Positions 1 through 5,573 of a stretch of DNA of 11,283 bases are shown piece by piece. Location: the NCBI GenBank assembly GCA_964352985.1, contig CAYGUK010000123.1:1-11283 (forward strand), given 5' to 3'. Source of the stretch: CAYGUK01 sp964352985 (GTDB lineage: Bacteria; Pseudomonadota; Gammaproteobacteria; JAHCLG01). Made by a program: the position numbers and the translations under genes. Positions within the stretch are counted from its first letter, which is position 1, and each line of letters starts with the position of its first letter. The notes beneath the pieces are model-generated. The model was not told the origin of the DNA and did not search any database. It was given only the letters and a program-made list of their open reading frames with translations.

Positions 1-113
1 GCACCTTTACCTTTAGATGCGGCTGCAATCACGGTAACGATCACAATAATAATGGCGATCACTGTGGTTAAGGTTTTTAATAAAAACATACCGTATTCGG
101 CTAAAAAGTGCAT
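1..113 (-). CDS. sohB: SohB-like inner-membrane protease, N-terminal fragment
   Basis: The reverse strand opens with ATG at 113-111 and reads 37 codons before leaving the window. The peptide begins MHFLAEYGMFLLKTLTTV, followed by a run of Ile/Val/Ala (about residues 18-32) and a basic SKGKG stretch. This closely resembles the N-terminal membrane anchor of SohB, a signal-peptide-peptidase-A-like serine protease of the inner membrane (compare the E. coli start, roughly MEFLSEYGLFLAKT). A GGAG element sits about 10 bases before the ATG, and a fair sigma70-type promoter lies further upstream. The catalytic S49-family domain is outside the window, so the name rests on the anchor alone. It is divergently transcribed from the pagL-like gene. 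The plus-strand frame across this region is a shadow of this gene. Confidence 0.75.
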   Translation of the reverse strand, partial: MHFLAEYGMFLLKTLTTVIAIIIVIVTVIAAASKGKG

Positions 114-145
114 GCGATTTAAACTCCAGCGTATAATTTGTCGGA

Positions 146-175
146 ATCATACAAGAAAGCAGAGACAAGACTCAA
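146..175 (-). promoter_or_regulatory. Putative sigma70 promoter for sohB
   Basis: On the minus strand, TTGAGT (175-170) and TATGAT (151-146) are separated by 18 bases, a reasonable match to the -35/-10 consensus. The -10 lies about 33 bases upstream of the sohB ATG. Support is by consensus only. Confidence 0.4.
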
Positions 176-190
176 GTTTAAGGATAAAAT
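162..190 (+). promoter_or_regulatory. Putative promoter for pagL-cls
   Basis: GAGACA (162-167) and TAAAAT (185-190) are separated by 17 bases and would start transcription near 196-198, just ahead of the G8 tract and the pagL ribosome binding site. A perfect TATAAT at 132-137 is an alternative -10 but has no recognisable -35. The two divergent promoters (for sohB and pagL) would overlap in this gap. Confidence 0.3.
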
Positions 191-204
191 TCTTACTTCA
201 ATAC

Positions 205-216
205 GGGGGGGGTGAG
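205..216 (+). promoter_or_regulatory. Shine-Dalgarno of pagL embedded in a G8 tract
   Basis: Eight consecutive G (205-212) run straight into TGAG, giving GGTGAG (211-216) six bases before ATG 223. This is the ribosome binding site that fixes the pagL start, because the upstream in-frame codons overlap sohB on the other strand. A G8 run is out of character for this AT-rich sequence and is a possible slippage site. Confidence 0.6.
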
Positions 217-222
217 TATATA

Positions 223-783
223 ATGCAGAAAAAATGGATTATGTTGTTAGTATTTTTCTTTAGTATTAGTTTTGCAAATGCCGCTTTAATCGATAGTTTT
301 TCAATTGGTGTGGGTGGAGGTAACCCAAATAATTTACGTGGTGGTCGTATCGCTTTACAAAAAAATTGGAATATAAAATTGTTACCTTTGTTAGGTTTTT
401 ATACCACAGGATATTGGGATGCGAATTTTGCTTATTTTCACACGCAAGGTGATCAATTTGGTCGCTATAAAAATATTGCGATTATTGGTATTAATCCTGT
501 TTTTCGTTTTCGTCCGACTAATGCAATTTATGGTATTGTTCCTTACCTTGAAGCGAGTGTTGGTTTAGCAGCATATAACCATCGTCGTTTGGGTCATCGT
601 AATTTAGGTATGAATTGGTCGTTTGAAGATTTATTAGGATTTGGTGCCACTTTTGGTGATCGTCAACAATATGATTTGAGTTTACATTTCTTACATTTTT
701 CAAATGCAGATATTAAACGTCCAAACAATGGGATTGATGTTAAAATCCTAGCGATGTTTAGATATTTCTTTCAAGCATCATGA
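223..783 (+). CDS. pagL: PagL-like lipid A 3-O-deacylase (outer-membrane beta-barrel)
   Basis: A 186-aa protein. ATG 223 is chosen because it follows GGTGAG by six bases and opens a clean signal peptide (basic MQKKW, hydrophobic core, ANA|A cleavage after residue 20). The mature ~166 residues alternate in short beta-strand-like segments and end in aromatic RYFFQAS, as expected of an outer-membrane barrel. Near the C-terminus HFSNADIKRPNNGID matches the active-site segment of the PagL family: His158 and Ser160 would be the catalytic His-x-Ser pair. Asp172 lies 14 residues after the His, where P. aeruginosa PagL has its catalytic Glu (H126/S128/E140, from memory). PagL enzymes remove the 3-O-linked acyl chain of lipid A, which alters outer-membrane charge, permeability and immune recognition. 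The stop overlaps the cardiolipin synthase start (ATGA), so the two genes are probably translationally coupled. Confidence 0.82.
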   Translation: MQKKWIMLLVFFFSISFANAALIDSFSIGVGGGNPNNLRGGRIALQKNWNIKLLPLLGFYTTGYWDANFAYFHTQGDQFGRYKNIAIIGINPVFRFRPTNAIYGIVPYLEASVGLAAYNHRRLGHRNLGMNWSFEDLLGFGATFGDRQQYDLSLHFLHFSNADIKRPNNGIDVKILAMFRYFFQAS

Positions 784-2222
784 GTTTATTACCGCACCAC
801 ATTATTTTATTAATCAGTTTTGTTGCATTAATAATTCATATTAGTGGTGTGGTCGCGGCGGCTCATGCGGTGATGAATTCTCGTACGTCACAAGGTACCA
901 TTGCTTGGGTTGTTTCGTTATTAATTTTACCTTATGTTTCGTTATGGTTTTATTTAGTGTTGGGACGAAATAAATTTAATGGTTATGCCGAAGCGCACCG
1001 CCAAGCTTATCTTGAATTTAAAGATAGTATTAATCAAATCTATTATGAGTTAGATCAATATAGTGTAGAAGCCATCAAACCACTTATTTCTGTGCAAAGT
1101 ATTTCACGTGATATTCATGGTATTGCCTTTCAAAAAGGTAATGCGGCAAGACTCTTAATAAATGGCGAAGAAACTTATGCTGAAATGAAAGCCCGAATGA
1201 GACATGCGACTTCCTATATTTGCTTGCAATCTTATATTTGGCGTGATGATGAAATTTGTAATGAGTTTAAAGAAATCTTAATTGAAAGAGCGAGCCAAGG
1301 TGTCAAGATTTATTTTTTATATGATGAAATAGGTTGCTATCATTTAACAGAACACTTTATCAAAGATTTATTAGATCATCATATTGAAGTATCTGCGTTT
1401 CATACGACTAAAGGTAAAGGAAACCGTTTTCAAATTAATTTTAGAAATCATCGCAAACTCGTATTAATTGATGGCGCATATGGTTTTGTCGGCGGCTTAA
1501 ATTTTGGCGATGAATATCTTGGCAAAAATCCAAAATTTGGTAATTGGCGTGATACGCATTTATTAATGATGGGTCCTTCCGTGCAATGCATGCAAATTTC
1601 ATTTGCTCAAGATTGGTATTGGGCGACACATGATTTTCCTACATTGAATTGGCAAATTAGACCAGCAGAAGAAAATATAAGTGCCTTAATCTTTCCAACA
1701 GGGCCGGCTGATCAAATTGATGCGGCAACTTTAATGATGATGAGTATTATTAATAAAGCAAAAAAAAGATTGTGGATCGCATCACCTTATTTCGTCCCCG
1801 ATAAAAATATTATTCATGTTTTGCAATTAGCCGCATTACGTGGTGTTGATGTTAGAATTTTATTGCCTGCAAAGGCCGATCACTTAATGGTGTATTTATG
1901 TTCATTTGCCTATTACGATGAGTTAAAAAATTTTGATATAAAACTTTATCGTTATCGAGATGGCTTCATGCATCAAAAAATATTTGTTGTTGATGATGAG
2001 TTTGCCGGTGTGGGTACGGTTAACCTTGATAATCGATCATTAAATATTAATTTTGAAATAACAGCGATTATTGCTGATCCTGACTTTGTTCAACAGACAG
2101 CAAGAATGTTACAAGAGGATTTTGTCGTGAGTCATTGTGTTAATGTAAATGAATATGAGAGTAAATCTTTTATTTCTCGGATAATTATTCGTTTAGCTAG
2201 ATTAATGGCGCCTATTTTATAA
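780..2222 (+). CDS. clsA: Cardiolipin synthase, ClsA type
   Basis: A 480-aa inner-membrane phospholipase-D-superfamily enzyme that joins two phosphatidylglycerols into cardiolipin and glycerol. Two N-terminal hydrophobic segments (about 4-28 and 38-61) are followed by two PLD catalytic repeats. HKD motif 1 is HRKLVLID (H224, K226, D231), followed by the conserved GGLN. HKD motif 2 is HQKIFVVD (H398, K400, D405), followed by GTVNLDNRSLNINFE. Length and H224 agree with E. coli ClsA (about 486 aa), and the two membrane segments favour ClsA over ClsB or ClsC. The ATG lies inside the pagL stop (ATGA, 780-783), so the gene depends on the pagL transcript. Pairing with a lipid A deacylase suggests co-ordinated remodelling of both envelope leaflets, which is inference. 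The gene ends 16 bases from a convergent gene. Confidence 0.95.
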   Translation: MSLLPHHIILLISFVALIIHISGVVAAAHAVMNSRTSQGTIAWVVSLLILPYVSLWFYLVLGRNKFNGYAEAHRQAYLEFKDSINQIYYELDQYSVEAIKPLISVQSISRDIHGIAFQKGNAARLLINGEETYAEMKARMRHATSYICLQSYIWRDDEICNEFKEILIERASQGVKIYFLYDEIGCYHLTEHFIKDLLDHHIEVSAFHTTKGKGNRFQINFRNHRKLVLIDGAYGFVGGLNFGDEYLGKNPKFGNWRDTHLLMMGPSVQCMQISFAQDWYWATHDFPTLNWQIRPAEENISALIFPTGPADQIDAATLMMMSIINKAKKRLWIASPYFVPDKNIIHVLQLAALRGVDVRILLPAKADHLMVYLCSFAYYDELKNFDIKLYRYRDGFMHQKIFVVDDEFAGVGTVNLDNRSLNINFEITAIIADPDFVQQTARMLQEDFVVSHCVNVNEYESKSFISRIIIRLARLMAPIL

Positions 2223-2238
2223 TTTGTCATGTGACTCG

Positions 2239-2658
2239 TTATCTGCCTTGAGGTTGAAATGTAAATTCAATAGTATTCATTTTGATATGCGTATTATCGA
2301 CGATTGTATAGGTAACATCTGAGGGAATTAAGTCATAATTCTGTATTGGTGTGGTAAACGTTGAAATTTTACCCCCAGCTAAAAAAACAGGATGTTGATT
2401 AAAACTAAAAAATCCGGCACTGGGAGAATCGACATAAGTGCAAGTTTCTGCATTAACTCCACCATAATAAAAACCTTCAACAGCACTCCCCATCGTTTGC
2501 ATGGGGCCTAGCCAAAAGCTTTTCCCATTTGCAGCAAGATATTTTCCACCCTTTACTTGTAGCGCACCGAGATTGCAGGGGGGGTAGTAGTTTGCAAAAC
2601 TTAGTTGCGTCATGCCAAATAAGATCGAGATTAGGGCTAGTTTTAATAGTGATCTCAT
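2239..2658 (-). CDS. Unrecognised secreted protein, 139 aa
   Basis: I do not recognise this family. The chosen start (ATG 2658-2656) follows AGGAG by eight bases. A longer in-frame start 14 codons upstream lacks a comparable site. Residues 1-22 form a signal peptide (MRSLLK, hydrophobic core, LSFA), and the predicted mature protein is about 117 residues. It holds only two cysteines, C28 and C73, which could form one disulfide in the periplasm. The sequence is rich in Gly, Tyr, Phe and Thr and looks like a small beta-rich secreted domain, with no membrane segment after the signal. Codons 25-27 plus the next base contain a run of seven C, immediately after the signal peptide, where slippage would abolish the mature protein. 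It is convergent with clsA and has its own promoter, so it appears monocistronic. Confidence 0.75.
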   Translation of the reverse strand: MRSLLKLALISILFGMTQLSFANYYPPCNLGALQVKGGKYLAANGKSFWLGPMQTMGSAVEGFYYGGVNAETCTYVDSPSAGFFSFNQHPVFLAGGKISTFTTPIQNYDLIPSDVTYTIVDNTHIKMNTIEFTFQPQGR

Positions 2659-2724
2659 ACGAGGTGCTCCTATAAGTATCTGTTTTATTATGAATAACAT
2701 AATTATATTTTAATGTAATAACAT

Positions 2725-2753
2725 ATTATATTGTATTCAGAGATATTAACCAA
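2725..2753 (-). promoter_or_regulatory. Sigma70-type promoter of the secreted 139-aa protein
   Basis: On the minus strand, TTGGTT (2753-2748) and a perfect TATAAT (2730-2725) are separated by exactly 17 bases. Transcription would begin near 2718 and leave a leader of about 60 bases before the AGGAG and ATG at 2658. Confidence 0.55.
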
Positions 2754-2840
2754 CCTCAATTTCTCATATTAAATAAATAGGGTTTTACGTTTTAACAGTT
2801 CAAATTAACACTAATTTTCGAGTAAGTTGAATTTGTAGAC

Positions 2841-2846
2841 TATAAT
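2841..2846 (+). promoter_or_regulatory. Possible -10 box upstream of the interrupted methyltransferase gene
   Basis: A perfect TATAAT stands 26 bases before ATG 2873. The -35 position at 17-18 bases spacing reads TCGAGT/TTCGAG, which is poor. In an AT-rich spacer a lone TATAAT is weak evidence. Confidence 0.3.
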
Positions 2847-2872
2847 TTATAAAAAGTGAATTAGTTTTTATT

Positions 2873-2995
2873 ATGTCTAGACCTGACTCAAAATTATCAA
2901 CGATGTTTCATGAACATGGTTCTTCTGGATCTGTGGGTTTAAAACGAACTGATGCAAGACCTCGTTTTATTGATGATAGAGCGTTAAGACTATAA
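2873..2995 (+). pseudogene. 5' part of methyltransferase gene, cut off by an in-frame TAA
   Basis: A 40-codon frame from ATG 2873 ends at TAA 2993-2995 and is exactly in phase with the methyltransferase-like frame downstream (49 codons to ATG 3020, no other stop between them). Its peptide is polar and protein-like (starts MSRPDSKLSTMFHEHG, contains ARPRFIDDRALRL). Immediately after the TAA the same frame reads KQNQQSQPM, so one C-to-T change of a CAA (Gln) codon would explain the stop. The downstream ATG has no Shine-Dalgarno, which suggests the ancestral protein was about 421 aa and started here. No strong ribosome binding site precedes ATG 2873 either (only weak AAGTGAA, rather far). It could instead be an independent leader peptide or a sequencing error. 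Confidence 0.5.
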
Positions 2996-3019
2996 AAACA
3001 AAATCAACAATCTCAGCCA

Positions 3020-4138
3020 ATGTATTGTTTTACTGATACGCCTTTATATTTGTTTTCTTTACCTAATCTCAGCTTGTCATCTGAGTTTTTAATTTATAAC
3101 CCTGAAGATATTGTGATGATGGATATTGGATGTGGAAGAGGTGCATTTTTAGCTGCGATGCGTGCGCGTAATCCAAATTTAACTCCAATTGGTTTAACAT
3201 TATTTGACTATCAAAATCCTTATAAACTAGGTCCAGGTTATATCGTTGGAAATGCCGATTTACTATTTGATAGAAGAGGTTATCCAAACTATCAGCAAGT
3301 GCCATTCCAACCGTTGTCTATCGATATTATTACTAGTCAAAAAACATTCATGCATTTAAGTGACCCTGCTATGGCATTAATTCAAGCTTATCATGCTTTA
3401 AAAATTGGAGGCATTTTGTTGATTGATGAGTTTACTTTGCCAGGCTTAGAAACTCGCTATGGTGATTTCATTCATGCCTTGCGCGAGAAAGGTTATCAAG
3501 TCAGTGCAACTTATCATCGAGATAAAATTATTTCATTTGCAATCGTAAAATCAAAACCTGAATTAGTGTTGCCGATTCAATATCTTCCCAAACCGGCAAG
3601 ATCACAACAAGCGCAATATCGTTACATTCATGTCGAAAGCGTAAGACCCATCACCCAGTTTGATGATGATACTTTAAAAAGTTGTCAAATTGATGTTTAT
3701 TCTTGGATTCAACCAGAACTTAAAGAATCAATGGCGGAATTAATGTCAAAATCGACTGTTGAGCTAACACGTTTAATGACCTCTGAATATCGACAGAATA
3801 AATCATTTAAAATTCTATATAACTTTTTGATGCGACAAAATTGCTTTGATCACACTAAAACATATCCAGAAGAGGGCGATGATTGTCCAAGATTAGCAAA
3901 GCTAAAAATATTTATGCATTCAGAAAATTATGATATTAAAACTCATCTCGCTAATTTAAATAAGACACAAAAAACACTGTTATATTATGCTTGTTATCAT
4001 GAAGACTTGTGTGATAAAGCGAGTAGTGACACTTTGCTTCAAGCCTTAGGAAAAAAGGGCTTTCATTACAAAGAACAACTACAAATTCATCAACACAAAA
4101 AAGAACAAGTAAGAAATGCCTTATTCAGAAGGAAGTAG
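3020..4138 (+). CDS. Class I SAM-dependent methyltransferase-like protein, possibly 5'-truncated
   Basis: A 372-aa frame counted from ATG 3020. Residues 35-41, DIGCGRG, are a textbook SAM-binding motif I (loop after strand 1). Residues about 105-140 contain IDIITSQKTFMHL, a helix, then LKIGGILLIDEF, which fits motifs II/III of a Rossmann-fold class I methyltransferase. The fold would end near residue 175. The remaining ~200 residues (charged, two short Cys/His-containing stretches, very basic C-terminus ending FRRK) match nothing I recognise. There is no signal peptide or membrane segment, so it is probably cytoplasmic or translocated by another route. Substrate unknown. The start is doubtful: no ribosome binding site precedes 3020, and an in-phase upstream frame ends at TAA 2993. 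The gene may be a pseudogene or expressed at low level by reinitiation. It is convergent with the LRR gene and in no operon. Confidence 0.65.
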   Translation: MYCFTDTPLYLFSLPNLSLSSEFLIYNPEDIVMMDIGCGRGAFLAAMRARNPNLTPIGLTLFDYQNPYKLGPGYIVGNADLLFDRRGYPNYQQVPFQPLSIDIITSQKTFMHLSDPAMALIQAYHALKIGGILLIDEFTLPGLETRYGDFIHALREKGYQVSATYHRDKIISFAIVKSKPELVLPIQYLPKPARSQQAQYRYIHVESVRPITQFDDDTLKSCQIDVYSWIQPELKESMAELMSKSTVELTRLMTSEYRQNKSFKILYNFLMRQNCFDHTKTYPEEGDDCPRLAKLKIFMHSENYDIKTHLANLNKTQKTLLYYACYHEDLCDKASSDTLLQALGKKGFHYKEQLQIHQHKKEQVRNALFRRK

Positions 4139-4167
4139 GGCTATTCATTAGTTGCGGAATGGGTATA

Positions 4168-4713
4168 TTATTCACTGTTTTTTAAACTATGATAGCGAAT
4201 TAGTTTTTTATTGGCATCTGAAACTTGGTTTCCCCAAACAGTGATATTTTTTAAATTAGGATTTGATTGCAAAACATCAATTAAATTTTCCGCACCTTTA
4301 TCACCAAAACGGTTTAAACTAATTTTTAATACTGTTAGCGTTTTATTTTTTTTCAAGGCATCGGCAAGTGCGATAATACCTTTATCGGTAATATTGTTGT
4401 GACTTAAGTTAAGTGTTTTTAAACTCTGATTTTTTTCCAGCGCGTGAGCTAATAATATGGCGCCTTCATCAGTAATTTTGCTATTTTCTAGATTTAAATG
4501 TTTAACCGTTTTATCGTGTTCTAAAAAATAAGCGATGGTTCTTGCCCCTGAATCCCCAACATCGGAAAAAGCTAAGCTAGGATTGGTGTTATCTTGTAAT
4601 TGTTTCGAAATTTGATAGGCTTTTTTGGGATAATTATCATGAAAAATAGCCGCATGACTCGCCACCGTCCAACATAATGCGAGCATAATTATACATATTT
4701 TCCCTTTTAACAT
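4168..4713 (-). CDS. Exported leucine-rich-repeat protein (RNase-inhibitor type)
   Basis: A 181-aa protein from ATG 4713-4711, preceded by AGAGG nine bases upstream. A GTG seven codons earlier is in frame but would overlap that site. Residues 1-21 form a signal peptide (MLKGK, hydrophobic core, ASHA|A). After a half-repeat (about 45-68), three perfect 28-residue repeats follow at 69-96, 97-124 and 125-152, with a degenerate fourth at 153-176. The unit has the form xLKxLNLSxNxITDxGxxxLAxALKKN. The 28-residue period and the DxGAxxLAxAL helix are the signature of ribonuclease-inhibitor-type (NLR-like) LRRs, a class common in eukaryotes and in secreted proteins of intracellular bacteria. LRRs bind proteins, and no catalytic domain is visible. 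Sec export places it in the periplasm or outside the cell. Partner unknown. It stands alone, convergent with the methyltransferase-like gene. Confidence 0.85.
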   Translation of the reverse strand: MLKGKICIIMLALCWTVASHAAIFHDNYPKKAYQISKQLQDNTNPSLAFSDVGDSGARTIAYFLEHDKTVKHLNLENSKITDEGAILLAHALEKNQSLKTLNLSHNNITDKGIIALADALKKNKTLTVLKISLNRFGDKGAENLIDVLQSNPNLKNITVWGNQVSDANKKLIRYHSLKNSE

Positions 4714-4847
4714 GATGTTTATCCTCTTTATCACGCCTCTATATTTTATTAAGTATAACGCTAAAATGATAAAAAAAATAATTCACCAGTATAGCCATTA
4801 TGCTTATAACGATTTTTCTGTTAGTTAGTTATCTTAAGGGAGTAATT

Positions 4848-4904
4848 TTGAAATGCTTCGAGTCTAATCATCTATTTGATATACTAGCGCCTGGTGCAAG
4901 ATAG
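4848..4904 (+). other. Possible 18-codon leader ORF before ccmA
   Basis: A strong AAGGGAG (4836-4842) precedes TTG 4848 by five bases, and the frame runs 18 codons (MKCFESNHLFDILAPGAR) to TAG 4902-4904, which abuts the ccmA ribosome binding site. The Shine-Dalgarno is better than that of several ccm genes, yet the putative ccm promoter would start downstream of most of this frame. It could be real only on a longer transcript. I note it because the well-spaced ribosome binding site is otherwise unexplained. Confidence 0.2.
4857..4885 (+). promoter_or_regulatory. Extended -10 promoter of the ccm operon
   Basis: TGATATACT (4877-4885) combines an extended -10 TG with a good hexamer, TATACT. At 17 bases upstream the -35 is TTCGAG (4857-4862), weak, as is usual for extended -10 promoters. 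Transcription would start near 4892 and leave a leader of about 22 bases before the ccmA GTG. The next plausible signals lie far upstream, so this probably drives all nine ccm genes. Confidence 0.5.
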
Positions 4905-4921
4905 GGGTAAAGCGTGGCGCT
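4886..4921 (+). repeat. Inverted repeat flanking the ccmA translation start
   Basis: AGCGCC (4886-4891) and GGCGCT (4916-4921) are perfect six-base inverted complements, GC-rich in an AT-rich setting. The 24-base loop contains the AGGGG ribosome binding site, and the right arm contains the last base of the GTG start. In RNA it would hide the ccmA start. As DNA it would lie immediately downstream of the putative -10. Confidence 0.35.
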
Positions 4922-5573
4922 GAGTGAGGAATTAATTCAGAGGGAAATTCAAAACCCGAGTTTATCAATCCAACAATTATCTTGCCGACGCGGCAATCGC
5001 TTATTGTTTTCAAATTTAAATGTTGATCTTAAACCCGGTGATTGTTTACAAGTCATTGGCGCCAATGGTTCAGGCAAAACTTCATTACTTAAAATATTAT
5101 GTGGTTTATTAGTGCCTGCCAAAGGGCAAATCAAATGGCGTTTACAATCTATAAAACAGAATTTAGCTGAATACCAACAAGAAATTTTATATTTGGGGCA
5201 CTTGCCAGGTGTAAAAAAAGAATTAACCGTATTAGAAAATATTCAATTTTATTTAGCGATATTAGCAATTAATACATCTCCAGAAATTGATTCTATTTTA
5301 CATCGCTTTAGTTTACAAAATTTAAAACATACTTTATGTCGTCAGCTTTCACGTGGCCAAATTCAACGAGTCGCGCTCTGTCGATTGTGTTTAACGGATG
5401 CGCCATTGTGGATTTTAGATGAACCATTTACCGCATTAGATAAAACCGGTGTTGCAATATTACAGCAACTTTTAATCGAGCATCAACAACGCCAAAGAAT
5501 GGTGATCTTAACATCACATTTAGTCATGGCAAATCATCATGTCACAACCATTAACTTGGATGATTTTAAATGA
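4914..5573 (+). CDS. ccmA: CcmA, heme-handling ABC transporter ATPase
   Basis: A 219-aa cytoplasmic ATPase of the CcmABCD complex, whose ATP hydrolysis releases heme-loaded holo-CcmE. Walker A is GANGSGKT (49-56), the ABC signature is LSRGQ (145-149), Walker B is WILDEP (D169, E170), and the H-loop lies in ILTSHLV near the C-terminus. LFSNLNVDLKPGD and QRVALCRL match CcmA closely. The start is GTG 4914, six bases after AGGGG (4903-4907). This gives an N-terminal extension of about 14 residues over typical CcmA, and no internal start has a comparable site. It is the first gene of the operon, and its TGA overlaps the ccmB ATG (ATGA). A tight stem, TTGCCG-acg-CGGCAA (4982-4996), lies in its early coding region. 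Confidence 0.95.
   Translation: MALSEELIQREIQNPSLSIQQLSCRRGNRLLFSNLNVDLKPGDCLQVIGANGSGKTSLLKILCGLLVPAKGQIKWRLQSIKQNLAEYQQEILYLGHLPGVKKELTVLENIQFYLAILAINTSPEIDSILHRFSLQNLKHTLCRQLSRGQIQRVALCRLCLTDAPLWILDEPFTALDKTGVAILQQLLIEHQQRQRMVILTSHLVMANHHVTTINLDDFK

Larger units (their letters stand above)
2659..2872. other. AT-rich intergenic spacer between divergent genes
   Basis: A 214-base spacer, very AT-rich, containing the ribosome binding site and promoter of the minus-strand secreted protein and a possible -10 box for the plus-strand gene. I see no RNA gene, terminator or repeat in it. Together with the orphan 5' reading frame at 2873-2995 it makes up the roughly 360-base stretch without a firmly supported gene. 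Confidence 0.5.

Noticed and set aside
52..222. Plus-strand extension of the pagL frame upstream of ATG 223
   Set aside because: It overlaps the sohB start on the other strand, lacks a ribosome binding site, and would bury a clear signal peptide inside the protein.
2226..2235. GTCA-tg-TGAC palindrome between clsA and the secreted-protein gene
   Set aside because: Four-base arms with a two-base loop cannot form an RNA hairpin, and there is no T-run. A chance palindrome in a 16-base gap is likely.
3069..3305. Minus-strand 78-codon frame opposite the methyltransferase motif
   Set aside because: No ribosome binding site, and the plus strand carries an unmistakable SAM-binding motif.
4139..4190. 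Terminator between the convergent methyltransferase and LRR genes
   Set aside because: Only a four-pair GAAT/ATTC stem precedes the T6 run, and that run lies inside the LRR coding region. Too weak to call.
4211..4402. Plus-strand 63-codon frame
   Set aside because: It is antisense to the LRR repeats, and its Leu/Phe/Ser-rich peptide is a product of that repeat sequence.
4982..4996. TTGCCG-acg-CGGCAA stem early in ccmA as an attenuator
   Set aside because: The stem is tight but no U-run follows, and it encodes conserved CcmA sequence (SCRRGNR). Not a terminator. Recorded only in the ccmA entry.
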